Of a stretch of 64,000 nucleotides of DNA, positions 10,206 through 18,774 are shown in pieces. Position numbers and translations under genes: made by a program. The first letter of the stretch is position 1; the number at the start of each line of letters is the position of its first letter. The notes beneath the pieces were generated by a model, which saw nothing but the letters and a program-made list of their open reading frames with translations, made no database searches and was not told the origin of the DNA. Source of the stretch: Marinobacter salsuginis (GTDB lineage: Bacteria; Pseudomonadota; Gammaproteobacteria; Pseudomonadales; Oleiphilaceae); NCBI RefSeq assembly GCF_009617755.1, contig NZ_BGZH01000001.1, positions 1,612,001-1,676,000 on the forward strand, written 5' to 3'.

Positions 10206-11405
10206 TTAGCGGGCGGCCTGGTCGAGATGTTCGCTTATCATTGCCACTAGCTCCCGGGCAATGTTCGTTTTGCTGTTCGGGCCGATAGACGTCTGACCAC
10301 CTGGCCAGAACACGGTTACCGCATTATTGTCGCTGTTGAAACCAAGGCCCGGCGCCGATACGTCGTTGGCCACGATCATGTTCAGCTTCTTGCGCTGCAT
10401 TTTGTCGATGGCATAGCTGGCCACGTCAGTGGTCTCCGCTGCGAACCCCACTGTAAAGGGCGCGTCGTCACGCCCGGCAATGGTTGCCAGCGTATCCGGG
10501 TTGCGCACCAGCGAGAGTGCCATGGCCTCACTGGATTTCTTGATCTTGTCTCCGGCGCAGGTTTCCGGACGGTAATCCGCCACCGCCGCCGTCGCAATAA
10601 AAAGATCGCAACCCTCATCCACGGCATTCGAGGCTTCTCGCAACATGTCCTCGGCCGTTAGAACCTGGCGCACTTCAACACCGATCGGAGGCGCCAGGGC
10701 CACTGGTCCGCTGACAAGAATCACCCGGGCGCCCGCCTTGCTCGCTGCACTGGCCAGGGCGTAGCCCATTTTCCCGGAACTGTGGTTACTGATATAGCGG
10801 ACCGGGTCGATGGGCTCTCGGGTCGGACCTGCCGTAATCACCACGGTCTTACCGGAGAGCACCCCCTCGCTACCCCGATCAATAAGACCGAAAATGGCCT
10901 CTGGCTCCAGCATTCTCCCGGGACCGGTATCACCACAGGCCTGGGCGCCCTGGTCGGGCCCCCACAATTCGATTTGGGGATCTTCTTCCAAAAGCCGGAT
11001 ATTTCTCTGGGTACGGGCGTTGCTCCACATGGCCTGATTCATGGCCGGCACCGCGGCGATGGGCGCCTCGGTTGCACAGCAGACAGTGGTTAGCAGATCG
11101 TCTGCCATCCCCTGGGCCAGACGGGCGATGAAATCCGCCGACGCCGGCGCTATCACCACCTGATCGGCCCATTTGGCCAACTCGATATGCCCCATGCCCG
11201 CTTCCGCCTCCGGGTCCAGCAAGGAGGTCCGAACTGGCTCGCCACTGAGAGCCTGAAAGGTCAGTGGTGCCACAAAAGCTTCTGCTCCACGGGTCATCAC
11301 AACCCGCACCTCATGGCCGGCCTTTTTCAGCTGACGCACAAGTTCGGCGCTTTTATAAGCTGCAATACCACCGGTCACTCCCAACAGGATTCGTCTGGCG
11401 GCCAT
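10206..11405 (-). CDS. coaBC: Bifunctional phosphopantothenoylcysteine decarboxylase/synthetase
   Basis: The real start is the ATG at 11405 ([18 protein letters not shown]), giving 399 residues; longer in-frame extension would run into radC DNA and has no family resemblance. The N-terminal half is CoaC, a flavoprotein of the HFCD family with the [11 protein letters not shown] segment and the PAMNQAMW motif. The C-terminal half is CoaB with [18 protein letters not shown] and the cysteine-ligation domain. The enzyme turns 4'-phosphopantothenate plus cysteine into 4'-phosphopantetheine via CTP activation. coaD, the next step, is at 21.3 kb in this window. It is divergent from radC. Confidence 0.96.
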   Translation of the reverse strand: MAARRILLGVTGGIAAYKSAELVRQLKKAGHEVRVVMTRGAEAFVAPLTFQALSGEPVRTSLLDPEAEAGMGHIELAKWADQVVIAPASADFIARLAQGMADDLLTTVCCATEAPIAAVPAMNQAMWSNARTQRNIRLLEEDPQIELWGPDQGAQACGDTGPGRMLEPEAIFGLIDRGSEGVLSGKTVVITAGPTREPIDPVRYISNHSSGKMGYALASAASKAGARVILVSGPVALAPPIGVEVRQVLTAEDMLREASNAVDEGCDLFIATAAVADYRPETCAGDKIKKSSEAMALSLVRNPDTLATIAGRDDAPFTVGFAAETTDVASYAIDKMQRKKLNMIVANDVSAPGLGFNSDNNAVTVFWPGGQTSIGPNSKTNIARELVAMISEHLDQAAR

Positions 11406-11499
11406 AGGGGCTCCGTTTCCGCATAAAATGAAAGGCTTATAAGATAGCATGCTCAGGCCACAGCGACAGCCTGCCAGGCCAGGCATACGTTTACCGATT

Positions 11500-11517
11500 G
11501 TTACTTTTTGAAGTAAC
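11500..11517. promoter_or_regulatory. Short inverted repeat between coaBC and radC
   Basis: GTTACTT and AAGTAAC are perfectly complementary 7-bp arms separated by 4 nt, located 76-93 bp upstream of the radC start in the 187-bp divergent region. It could be an operator or a small hairpin; no regulator is suggested by the sequence. Low confidence in function. Confidence 0.3.
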
Positions 11518-11592
11518 CTTTGTAACCCTGAGAGGCCCGTCGCGGCGCAGGAAGTGCCCGGGGCCGGACTTGACCATCGCAAGGAAGCCAAG

Positions 11593-12267
11593 ATGACAGA
11601 TTCCACCTGGCCCACGGACGAACGTCCGCGGGAACGCCTGCTCGCCCACGGGGCGCCAACCCTCTCCGACGCAGAACTGCTCGCCATATTCCTGCGCACG
11701 GGCACCACTGGCATGCCGGTGATGGCACTGGCGCGCCACCTGATTGAGGAATTTTCGGGGCTCCGGGGGCTACTGACCGCCTCCCAGCGCCAGTTCTGCA
11801 ATGTCAAAGGCCTGGGAACCGCCAAATACGCCCAGGTTCAGGCGGCCATGGAAATGGCACGCCGGGTCATGGAGGAACCACTACGCCAGGGGGACCCCCT
11901 GCGATCTCCCGAGGATACCCGGCGTTTCCTCACCAGCCGGCTGGGCACCTATCCCCACGAGGTGTTCGCAGGCCTGTTCCTGGACAATCGTCATCGCGTC
12001 ATCCAGTACCGTGAGTTGTTCCGGGGCACCATTGACGGCGCGGCCGTCTACCCAAGAGAAGTGGTGCGACAGGCCCTGGAAGACAATGCCGCGGCAGTGA
12101 TCTTCGCACATAACCATCCCTCGGGCGTGGCAGAGCCCAGCCAGGCCGACATTTCACTGACCCGTCGGCTGAAAGAGGCGCTGGGTCTGGTGGATATCAG
12201 GGTTCTTGACCATATGGTTGTTGGCCATGGTGAGGTAATATCCCTCGCTGAACGGGGTCTGCTGTAA
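11593..12267 (+). CDS. radC: RadC/JAB-family protein
   Basis: I start at the ATG at 11593 ([17 protein letters not shown]), which follows AAGGAAG; this gives 224 residues, the usual RadC length. An N-terminal helix-hairpin-helix-like region (about 1-95) precedes the RadC JAB1/MPN metalloprotease-like domain, whose zinc signature [14 protein letters not shown] lies near residue 173. The family name comes from an old DNA-repair association that has been disputed, so the role remains unclear. It is adjacent and divergent to coaBC and upstream of rpmB, the conserved gammaproteobacterial order. Confidence 0.95.
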   Translation: MTDSTWPTDERPRERLLAHGAPTLSDAELLAIFLRTGTTGMPVMALARHLIEEFSGLRGLLTASQRQFCNVKGLGTAKYAQVQAAMEMARRVMEEPLRQGDPLRSPEDTRRFLTSRLGTYPHEVFAGLFLDNRHRVIQYRELFRGTIDGAAVYPREVVRQALEDNAAAVIFAHNHPSGVAEPSQADISLTRRLKEALGLVDIRVLDHMVVGHGEVISLAERGLL

Positions 12268-12327
12268 AACCGTCTTTACGATGGTGAACGTCAATGCCGG
12301 AAAACTGGCCAAATTCCCAACAATTTT

Positions 12328-12356
12328 TTGCGTTGGGGTGCGAGTTCTGGTATAAA
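12328..12356 (+). promoter_or_regulatory. Sigma-70 promoter of rpmB-rpmG
   Basis: TTGCGT at 12328-12333 and TATAAA at 12351-12356 are separated by exactly 17 bp, upstream of rpmB. The implied transcript has a leader of about 130 nt before the rpmB ATG, long for a two-gene ribosomal operon. Confidence 0.7.
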
Positions 12357-12495
12357 AGCGTCCCTTTCTGGCGGCGTCTGGCGAGCAGCGTTCAGTTTAG
12401 AGGCGCGAACGGGGGCGTGATGGCTCCTTTGCAACCAGAGACGCATTAAAAACGAATTCGTATTATTAAGACCATTGCTCAGGTCGGAGGCAAGT

Positions 12496-12732
12496 ATGTC
12501 CAGAGTTTGTCAGGTTACCGGTAAGCGTCCGGTATCCGGTAACAACGTTTCCCACGCGATGAACCACACTCGTCGTCGTTTTCTGCCGAATCTGCAGAAC
12601 CACCGTTTCTGGGTTGAGTCCGAGAAGCGTTTCGTGAAGCTGCGCGTTTCCACCAAGGGCATGCGCATCATCGATAAAAAAGGCATTGACGCTGTGCTGG
12701 CCGATCTTCGTGCCCGCGGCGAGAAATTTTAA
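12496..12732 (+). CDS. rpmB: 50S ribosomal protein L28
   Basis: A 78-residue protein beginning [20 protein letters not shown], the diagnostic L28 start, with the basic [11 protein letters not shown] segment after it. The start at 12496 is preceded by CGGAGG, a strong ribosome-binding site; an in-frame ATG 7 codons upstream is not used by the family. It is translated with rpmG, 11 bp downstream, in a two-gene operon and is a structural protein of the large ribosomal subunit. Confidence 0.98.
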   Translation: MSRVCQVTGKRPVSGNNVSHAMNHTRRRFLPNLQNHRFWVESEKRFVKLRVSTKGMRIIDKKGIDAVLADLRARGEKF

Positions 12733-12743
12733 GGAGCCGCATC

Positions 12744-12899
12744 ATGCGCGAGAAAATCAAGCTGGTTTCATCAGCAGGTACTGGTCACTTCTACACGACC
12801 AAGAAGAACAAGCGTAACACTCCGGAAAAAATCGAGATCAAAAAGTACGATCCGGTTGTCCGTAAGCATGTTGCCTACAAGGAAGCCAAGATCAAGTAA
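12744..12899 (+). CDS. rpmG: 50S ribosomal protein L33
   Basis: A 51-residue protein, [24 protein letters not shown] onward in the usual L33 pattern (only the start is quoted), with a strong AAGGAG ribosome-binding site. It lacks the two CxxC zinc pairs found in some L33 paralogues, so it is the zinc-free (C-) form, which in other bacteria is used independently of zinc supply. It ends 21 bp before a bidirectional terminator. Confidence 0.97.
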   Translation: MREKIKLVSSAGTGHFYTTKKNKRNTPEKIEIKKYDPVVRKHVAYKEAKIK

Positions 12900-12920
12900 T
12901 TCCTGATCCGGCATCCACAT

Positions 12921-12950
12921 AAAAGCCCGGCCAATGCGCCGGGCTTTTTT
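12921..12950. terminator. Bidirectional intrinsic terminator after rpmG
   Basis: AAAAGCCCGG and CCGGGCTTTTTT form a GC-rich hairpin with a T run on the plus strand and an A/T run allowing use from the minus strand. It ends the rpmB-rpmG transcript and probably that of the convergent EEP-family gene. Confidence 0.88.
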
Positions 12951-12965
12951 GTGGCTCTCTGACAC

Positions 12966-13826
12966 TCAGAACTTCTCCAGGTAACCCTCGGGTAACGCCA
13001 CGTCCATGGCAATAGGAAGGTGATCTGACATCGGATAGCTGACCACTTCTGAACGTCGGATCTCCAATGAGGGACTCACCAGAATATGGTCGAGGGCCTT
13101 CTCGGGCCGCCAGCTTGGAAAACTGTGGGCTGTGTCTGGCAAGGGCACCAGATCGGTTTCCTTGAGGGGTGTCTGGGTAAGCAGCTGCTCCGCATGAGCG
13201 TTCATGTCTCCCATCAGAACCACATGCTGGTAATCAGCGATCAACTCCCGGATGTAGCCTAACTGGCGTTGCTGGGCCGTCTTGCTCAGGGAAAGATGCA
13301 TCAGTACCAGCACCAGCGGATCATGCTCGGTTCCGTATCGTGCAATGATGGCACCCCGCCCCGGAATCAGACCCGGCAATTTATGCTCGGTAACATCAAG
13401 GGGCCGGTACCGGCTTAACAGACCATTGCTGTGCTGGGCGATCTGACCAAGATTCCGGTTCAGCTGCTGGTACCAATAGGGAATGCCGGCCGCTTCGGCC
13501 AGGTATTGCACCTGGTTGATGTAGCCGCTGCGCAAACTGCCGCCGTCGCACTCCTGCAAGGCCACCACGTCGTAGCTGCGCAGCAGGGAGGCAATCCGGT
13601 CCAGATTCTCGATGCGATTGCGATGGGGCAGTATGTGCTGCCAGCTTCGCGTGAGATAGTGACGGTAGGAAGAGGTATTGATACCCACCTGAATGTTGAA
13701 GGTGAGCAGGCGAATGTGTCTTTGCGGCTCGAACTCGGGGACATGCTCGGTCCCTGAGCAGGCACCCCTCGGCCCGCCGGCCGGCTTCAGGATGCCATTC
13801 AACTGCTTTCTTATATGCTTGTACAT
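12966..13826 (-). CDS. Endonuclease/exonuclease/phosphatase family protein
   Basis: A 286-residue EEP-fold metal-dependent hydrolase. Visible signatures are LLTFNIQ at the domain start, ALQECDGG (catalytic glutamate), LMGDMNAH (the DxN pair) and SDHLPI at the end (the catalytic histidine pair). Members cleave phosphodiester or phosphomonoester bonds in DNA, RNA, lipids or inositol phosphates, so the substrate cannot be assigned. No signal peptide or membrane anchor is evident. It follows dsbA on the same strand with a 60-bp gap and converges on rpmG; no good ribosome-binding site precedes the ATG. Confidence 0.85.
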   Translation of the reverse strand: MYKHIRKQLNGILKPAGGPRGACSGTEHVPEFEPQRHIRLLTFNIQVGINTSSYRHYLTRSWQHILPHRNRIENLDRIASLLRSYDVVALQECDGGSLRSGYINQVQYLAEAAGIPYWYQQLNRNLGQIAQHSNGLLSRYRPLDVTEHKLPGLIPGRGAIIARYGTEHDPLVLVLMHLSLSKTAQQRQLGYIRELIADYQHVVLMGDMNAHAEQLLTQTPLKETDLVPLPDTAHSFPSWRPEKALDHILVSPSLEIRRSEVVSYPMSDHLPIAMDVALPEGYLEKF

Positions 13827-13886
13827 AGTGGCGGTCTCAACCGGCCGGCTGCTTGTTGAACTCGGTTGTGGCTCTTTGGCGCTCCC

Positions 13887-14522
13887 TTACTCCACCTCGC
13901 CCCGCTCTTTGGCGACAAGGTAGTCCACCACTTCCAGAACGGCCTCGTGGCTGCCGGCCATGGATGCACTGACAGTGTACTTGCCATTAACCAGCATAGT
14001 CGGAGTTCCGGTGATCCGCGCGCCACGGATTTTCGACTGGGCTTTCTGCATGCGGGCATTCACACCGAAGCTTTTATAGGTGCTGACAAATTCATCCGGA
14101 TCCACGCCATAATCTGCAACGAAGTCCGCCAGGGCTTCCGGCGAATTCAGGGGGCGGCGCTCGCCAGCAAGCGCATCGAACAGCGCATCATGGACCTTGT
14201 CCAACTCACCCATGGCTTCCAGGGCGTAAAAGGCGTAGGCATGGGGCTCCCAGTTTCTGCCGAGCGCCGCAGGAATCTTCACATAGTTGACGTAATCCGG
14301 TGCATCGGCCGCCCAGGCCTCAACCAGGGGCTTGAAGTTGTAGCAATGGGGACAGCCATACCAGAAGACTTCGGCTACTTCGACACCAGAATCGCTATCG
14401 GTTCTTACCGGGTTATCCAGACGATTGTAATGAGTCCCTTCTTTCCACTCTGCGGCGTTGGCCAGGCCAGAAACCGACAGTGCCAACAGGAGCAGGAAAA
14501 CCATTCTGAAGGATCGAAACAT
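13887..14522 (-). CDS. dsbA: Thiol:disulfide interchange protein DsbA
   Basis: A 211-residue periplasmic thioredoxin-fold oxidase with a signal peptide (residues 1 to about 23, ending ANA). The active-site motif CPHC is at residues 57-60 in FWYGCPHCYNF, and the cis-proline loop is TGTPTMLVNG. It introduces disulfides into secreted proteins and is normally reoxidised by DsbB. GGAG lies 7 nt before the ATG. It follows the cytochrome c4 gene on the same strand, separated by a terminator, as in Pseudomonas where cytochrome c4 and dsbA are neighbours. Confidence 0.95.
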   Translation of the reverse strand: MFRSFRMVFLLLLALSVSGLANAAEWKEGTHYNRLDNPVRTDSDSGVEVAEVFWYGCPHCYNFKPLVEAWAADAPDYVNYVKIPAALGRNWEPHAYAFYALEAMGELDKVHDALFDALAGERRPLNSPEALADFVADYGVDPDEFVSTYKSFGVNARMQKAQSKIRGARITGTPTMLVNGKYTVSASMAGSHEAVLEVVDYLVAKERGEVE

Positions 14523-14620
14523 GAAACATCTCCGGTTATTTGAATATCGTTTTGGGAGGATTATGACCCAGCGTACCTGAAAAGTTCCACAGGTCGGCAG
14601 TTACAGAAACGAAAGGCAAC

Positions 14621-14647
14621 AAAAAACCCCGCACCAGGCGGGGTTTT
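14621..14647 (-). terminator. Intrinsic terminator after cytochrome c4
   Basis: On the minus strand, an 8-bp CCCCGCC-type stem (AAAACCCCGC with GCGGGGTTTT) is followed by a TTTTTT run. It lies 19 bp past the cytochrome c4 stop and upstream of dsbA, so dsbA needs its own promoter or readthrough. Confidence 0.85.
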
Positions 14648-14665
14648 CGGTACAGTCCGGCGATT

Positions 14666-15274
14666 TCAGTTCAGGCCGGAGATGTAGCTGGAAACCGCTT
14701 CGATCTCGGCATCGGTCAGCTTCGAGGCGACATCCATCATGATCGATGCGTTCGTGCCGGCATCCCGGGAACCATCGCGATAGGCATTCAGCTGCTTGAT
14801 CAGATACTCTGCGTTCTGACCACCGAGAGCCGGGTAACCGGCCGGCTCGTTGCCAACACCTTGCGGGTTGTGACAGCCTGCACAGGCCGGTACGCCCGTT
14901 GCCATGTTACCGCCACGGTAAAGTGCCGCACCCTGATCGACCAGATCCGGATCAGCCTGACCAACCACCATGTCCTGGGCGTTGAAGTAGGCAGCCAGGT
15001 CCTGCAGATCCTGGTCGTTCATGTTGTCCAGAATACCGGTCATTTCCGCGATATTCCGCTCTTTGTCCTTGATCAACACCAGTTGGCGATACAGGTATTT
15101 TTCGCCCAGACCGGACAGCTTGGGATAAGACCCCATAATGGGCTTGGCACCATTCTGGCCGTGACAACCGGCACATACCGCTGCGTTCTGTTCGCCTGCT
15201 TGAGGATCTCCCGCCCCGTGCGCCATCGCCGTGAGGCCAACACCGAGAACTACTCCTGCGATCAGTTTTTTCAT
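14666..15274 (-). CDS. Dihaem cytochrome c4
   Basis: A 202-residue periplasmic cytochrome with a signal peptide (residues 1 to about 20) and two haem-attachment sites, CAGCH at 34-38 and CAGCH at 131-135, one per homologous half. Each half carries a downstream methionine ligand candidate. Cytochrome c4 passes electrons from the bc1 complex to terminal oxidases such as cbb3. GGAG precedes the ATG. It is divergent from engB and upstream of dsbA, a conserved pseudomonad-like arrangement. Confidence 0.93.
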   Translation of the reverse strand: MKKLIAGVVLGVGLTAMAHGAGDPQAGEQNAAVCAGCHGQNGAKPIMGSYPKLSGLGEKYLYRQLVLIKDKERNIAEMTGILDNMNDQDLQDLAAYFNAQDMVVGQADPDLVDQGAALYRGGNMATGVPACAGCHNPQGVGNEPAGYPALGGQNAEYLIKQLNAYRDGSRDAGTNASIMMDVASKLTDAEIEAVSSYISGLN

Positions 15275-15451
15275 GCTCGCTCCGCTTCTCTCATCTTTTA
15301 AGGGTATTCTTCGCTATGCAGCCGGTAGGCGCTGACCAGTTCAGGCTCAAAACCGGGGCTGACAGCGGTCGCGCGCAGCGCGCCGCCCGGAATTGGTGTA
15401 GCATTATACATTAATCCCTGATAACTGAAATCCAAAGGAAAGCCAACCGCT

Positions 15452-16099
15452 GTGGACCCTGATCTGACTCAAAAAAGCCTCTCTTTCAACAGCGCCCGAT
15501 TTCTCATCAGCGCTTCCCGTCTGGATGAGTGCCCGCCGGATTTCGGTGCCGAGGTCGCCTTCGCCGGCCGCTCCAACGCCGGAAAATCCAGCGCCCTGAA
15601 CGCAATCACCGCCAACGGCAAGCTGGCCCGGACCAGTAAGACTCCCGGGCGTACCCGGCTCATCAACTTCTTCTCTCTCAACCGCGAGAACTGCCGAATG
15701 GTCGATCTTCCCGGATACGGCTACGCCAAAGTATCCAGGGACATGAAAGACGACTGGCAGCAACACCTCGGTCACTACCTGAATGACCGGCGCTGTCTGC
15801 GTGGCCTGGTTCTGGTGATGGACATTCGTCATCCGCTGACCGATTTCGACCAAATGATGGTGGAATGGTGCGAGCATAACAACCTGCCGCTGATGATTCT
15901 GGCCACCAAAGCCGACAAACTGAAGTTCGGCCAGGCCAAAACGGCCATGCTCGGCATCGCAAAGGATCTGAAAGCGTACACCTGCGTGGAACACCTGATC
16001 ATGTTCTCTGCAACGTCAAAACGGGGCGTGGAGGAGTGTCGGGAGGCGTTGATCGACTGGCTGGAATGCCATCCCGGGGACGAAGGCGCCAGCCTCTGA
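15452..16099 (+). CDS. engB: Ribosome biogenesis GTP-binding protein EngB/YsxC
   Basis: A 215-residue TRAFAC GTPase. Motifs: P-loop GRSNAGKSS at residues 39-47, the G2/G3 segment [11 protein letters not shown] and DLPGYGYA, and G4 TKADK. It helps mature the large ribosomal subunit and is essential in several bacteria. The start is a GTG at 15452 with AAAGGA upstream; no ATG fits the family N-terminus. It is divergent from cytochrome c4 (177 bp between). Confidence 0.95.
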   Translation: MDPDLTQKSLSFNSARFLISASRLDECPPDFGAEVAFAGRSNAGKSSALNAITANGKLARTSKTPGRTRLINFFSLNRENCRMVDLPGYGYAKVSRDMKDDWQQHLGHYLNDRRCLRGLVLVMDIRHPLTDFDQMMVEWCEHNNLPLMILATKADKLKFGQAKTAMLGIAKDLKAYTCVEHLIMFSATSKRGVEECREALIDWLECHPGDEGASL

Positions 16100-16105
16100 T
16101 GACAT

Positions 16106-16140
16106 AAAAAAAAAACCGGCCTACCGAAAAGCAGACCGGT
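16106..16140 (-). terminator. Intrinsic terminator, minus strand
   Basis: On the minus strand ACCGGTCTGC pairs with GTAGGCCGGT (10 bp including three G-T pairs) around a 6-nt loop, followed by about ten T residues. Orientation suits the TetR gene ending at 16316, leaving a 3' untranslated stretch of about 175 nt, in which I see only a weak CCTGAG/CTCAGG hairpin near 16171-16188. Confidence 0.7.
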
Positions 16141-16315
16141 GAAACGTCAGGGTTTGCGACGTGCTAAAACCTGAGATCGCACTCAGGAGACGCAAGGAAT
16201 GTCCGAATTCCCAACGTCACCCTTCTGACTCTGATCTTCGCGCAAAGTTCCAGGTTAGATCATTTTTTGACCAGCTTTTCGGGTTTCACTTACACACTGC
16301 GGAACCCGGAACATC

Positions 16316-16966
16316 TCAGTCGTGCAATGCAGGGCGGTATTTTTCTCTCAGGGCCATCACGCGCTCCCGATACGCCGGTGTCAGATAGGGAATTTCGAGT
16401 GTCAGCACCTGATAGATGCCCTGCTTCAACTCGGTGAGGGTAAGGCAGGCGGATTCCTCGGCTGCATGGGCTGTTTTCAGGAACGCCATCCAGTTGGTAA
16501 TCACCAGCCACACATTGAGCGACATCGCCGACCGCAGGTCCTCCTCCTGGGGCTCAATAATGCCGGCTTCCGCCAGTTTCTCGAAGATGCGACTGATGGA
16601 TGCCAGGCAGCGGTTGGTAAAATCGCGATAGTCCTGCCGCAACCTCTGATCGCTGTCCAGAAGGTATTCCAGATCCCGGTGGAAGAATCGGTAACTCCAG
16701 AGACCGTCAAAGACCGACTCCAGATAAAAGGTCATGTCGTCCAGGGTCATGGCCCTGTCTTCCGGAATATCCAGGTAGAAATCCACCAGCTTTTCGTATT
16801 CCAGGAAGATCTCGTAAATGATGTCCGACTTGTTGCGAAAGTGGTAATAGAGGTTGCCCGGCGAAATGGCCAGGTGCGCTGCAATGTGATTCGTGGTGAC
16901 GTTGCGCTCGCCCCGTTCGTTGAACAGCTCCAGGCTGGAGAGCAGTATTTTGTCTCTTGTCTTCAT
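16316..16966 (-). CDS. TetR-family regulator, divergent from aldehyde dehydrogenase
   Basis: I start at the ATG at 16966 (MKTRDKILLSSLELFNERG), giving 216 residues; a GTG 11 codons upstream is possible but has no ribosome-binding site. Residues 1-50 form the TetR helix-turn-helix, with GNLYYHFRNKSD as the recognition-helix segment. The remaining helical domain should bind a ligand. It is transcribed away from the aldehyde dehydrogenase-Tat lipoprotein-GMC genes, with a perfect 16-bp palindrome between (17038-17053), so it probably represses that operon and itself and responds to an alcohol, aldehyde or acyl compound. The ligand is unknown. Confidence 0.88.
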   Translation of the reverse strand: MKTRDKILLSSLELFNERGERNVTTNHIAAHLAISPGNLYYHFRNKSDIIYEIFLEYEKLVDFYLDIPEDRAMTLDDMTFYLESVFDGLWSYRFFHRDLEYLLDSDQRLRQDYRDFTNRCLASISRIFEKLAEAGIIEPQEEDLRSAMSLNVWLVITNWMAFLKTAHAAEESACLTLTELKQGIYQVLTLEIPYLTPAYRERVMALREKYRPALHD

Positions 16967-17037
16967 AGACCCGTCGGCGTTTGGTGTTGTACAGCTCACA
17001 GATGGCCTGATTCGCCATCCGGCCCCGCTTGACTCAC

Positions 17038-17053
17038 TAGAGTATATACTCTA
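17038..17053. promoter_or_regulatory. Perfect palindromic operator (TAGAGTATATACTCTA)
   Basis: A perfect 16-bp palindrome lies about 70 bp upstream of the TetR start and about 105 bp upstream of the aldehyde dehydrogenase start. The AT-rich centre and following TAATAAT could overlap a -10 element. TetR regulators commonly bind such palindromes in the shared divergent region. Confidence 0.7.
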
Positions 17054-17158
17054 ATAATACCCCCAGACGCAAACTGAACACTTTTTCGCCAATCGTTCAG
17101 TATCCGAAATGCCAGGCCGCGAACCAACTCTGGTTGCCGCCACAGAGGAGCAAGCATC

Positions 17159-18604
17159 ATGGGAGCCACTGTCGTTCAGCTCACCGAGAGCAAGAAACAG
17201 ATCCAGCACACCCACCGGGTGTTCGAAGATCAGAAAAAGGCGTTCCGTAACAACCCCATGCCTTCCCTGGCGGAGCGGCAGGAGAACCTGAAGCGCCTGA
17301 AACGGGTACTGCTGAGTAACCAGGACCGACTACTGGATGCCATTGACCGGGATTTCAGTTGCCGCTCGAAGGACGAATCCCTGATTGCCGAGGTCATGCC
17401 GTCAATCCAGGGCATCAACTACACGCTCAGGAACCTCAGTGGCTGGATGAAGCCATCCAAACGCCACGTATCCGTGCTGTTCCAGCCTGCCAGCAACAAG
17501 GTCCACTACCAGCCCAAGGGCGTGGTAGGTGTGATCGTGCCCTGGAACTATCCCCTGTATCTGGCGGTGGGTCCTCTGATCGCATCCCTGGCCGCAGGTA
17601 ACCGGACCATGATCAAGATGTCGGAATACACACCCCATACCTCGGCCCTGTTCAAGGAACTGATCGAAGCCAGCTTCCCGGAAGACCTTGTCTCGGTGAT
17701 TACCGGGGAGGCTGACGTGGCTGCGGACTTCTCGTCGCGCCCGTTTGATCACCTGCTGTTCACCGGCTCCACGTCAGTAGGCAAGCTGGTCATGAAGGCA
17801 GCGGCTGAGAACCTGACGCCGGTTACCCTGGAGCTGGGTGGCAAATCCCCGGCCGTGGTCTCGCCGGATGTACCGATGGAAGACGCTGCGCAGCGTATTG
17901 CCTTTGGCAAGGCGTTCAACGCAGGGCAGACCTGCGTGGCGCCAGACTACGTGCTTTGTCCCGCCGACCGGGTGCAGTCGTTTGTCGACGAATTCCGGGC
18001 CCGCTTTTCCGAGATGTACCCGAGCCTGCGGGACAACGACGATTTCACCGCCATCATCAATGAGCGGCAGTACGATCGCCTGCAAAGCTACCTGGAGGAC
18101 GCCCGGGAGAAAGGCGCCGAGCTGGTGGAAATCAATCCGGCCCGGGAAAATCTCAAGGATGGCACCCGCAAAATTCCTCTGACACTGGTCCTGAAAACCA
18201 CGCCGGACATGAAGGTGATGCAGGATGAGATCTTTGGTCCGATTCTGCCGGTCGTCAGCTATGGTGGGCTGGATGAAGCCATCCATTACATCAATGACCG
18301 TCCACGGCCCCTTGCCCTGTACTTCTTCGGATACGACAAGACTCAGCAGCAGCATGTGGTAGACAACACCCACTCTGGTGGCATGTGCATCAACGATTCA
18401 CTGATGCACGTTGCCCAGGACGACCTGCCGTTTGGTGGCATCGGCGATTCCGGCATGGGGCACTACCATGGCCGCGAAGGGTTCCTGACCTTCTCTCATC
18501 ACCGCGCCATTTTCACCAAGCAGAAATTCAACAGCGGCAAATTTGTCTATGCGCCCCACGGGACGACGGCGCACAAGATGGTTTACAAGTTCTTTATCCG
18601 CTGA
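17159..18604 (+). CDS. Aldehyde dehydrogenase, coniferyl-aldehyde-dehydrogenase-like
   Basis: A 481-residue NAD(P)-dependent aldehyde dehydrogenase. Key residues: PWNYPLYL (128-135) at the nucleotide/substrate site, FTGSTSVGK (201-209), the general base E225 in LELGGKSP, and the nucleophile C259 in GQTCVAPDYV. The sequence style matches coniferyl aldehyde dehydrogenases (CalB) and long-chain/aromatic aldehyde dehydrogenases. It should oxidise an aldehyde, perhaps the product of the downstream GMC oxidoreductase, to the acid. The ATG has GAGGAG upstream. It is the first gene of a probable three-gene operon under TetR control, with inverted repeat copy 2 after its stop. Confidence 0.88.
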   Translation: MGATVVQLTESKKQIQHTHRVFEDQKKAFRNNPMPSLAERQENLKRLKRVLLSNQDRLLDAIDRDFSCRSKDESLIAEVMPSIQGINYTLRNLSGWMKPSKRHVSVLFQPASNKVHYQPKGVVGVIVPWNYPLYLAVGPLIASLAAGNRTMIKMSEYTPHTSALFKELIEASFPEDLVSVITGEADVAADFSSRPFDHLLFTGSTSVGKLVMKAAAENLTPVTLELGGKSPAVVSPDVPMEDAAQRIAFGKAFNAGQTCVAPDYVLCPADRVQSFVDEFRARFSEMYPSLRDNDDFTAIINERQYDRLQSYLEDAREKGAELVEINPARENLKDGTRKIPLTLVLKTTPDMKVMQDEIFGPILPVVSYGGLDEAIHYINDRPRPLALYFFGYDKTQQQHVVDNTHSGGMCINDSLMHVAQDDLPFGGIGDSGMGHYHGREGFLTFSHHRAIFTKQKFNSGKFVYAPHGTTAHKMVYKFFIR

Positions 18605-18617
18605 GAACGCGGAGTCT

Positions 18618-18725
18618 GTCGAGGGCTGGTAGCCCCTTCCAAAACACGCCGTGAATACGTCCGTGTAGGCTTGAGCAAAACATCCCTGTTTTGCACAGTT
18701 TTGGAAGGCAGAACTGGCCCTCGAC
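18618..18725 (-). repeat. Nested intergenic inverted repeat, copy 2 (reverse orientation)
   Basis: Arms 18618-18645 and 18698-18725 pair over most of their length, with a few mismatches in the middle, and end at the core with CCAAAAC/GTTTTGG. Read on the minus strand, the core carries GCAAAAC-AGGGAT-GTTTTGC (7-bp stem, wholly different from copy 1) and TAC-ACGGAC-GTA, then GTATTCACGGCGTG. It starts 14 bp after the aldehyde dehydrogenase stop codon, with the core opposite to gene direction. Confidence 0.85.
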
Positions 18726-18774
18726 GATCAGACAACGTCAGTGCCTTAAATAAAACAATAACGAGAACCCGCCC

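Noticed and set aside
11406..11825. N-terminal extension of coaBC
   Set aside because: The open frame continues 140 codons upstream, but the added sequence has no family resemblance and is the reverse of the radC coding region.
16161..16315. Possible small gene downstream of engB
   Set aside because: The open frame has poor codon use, no ribosome-binding site and lies in the probable 3' untranslated part of the TetR transcript.
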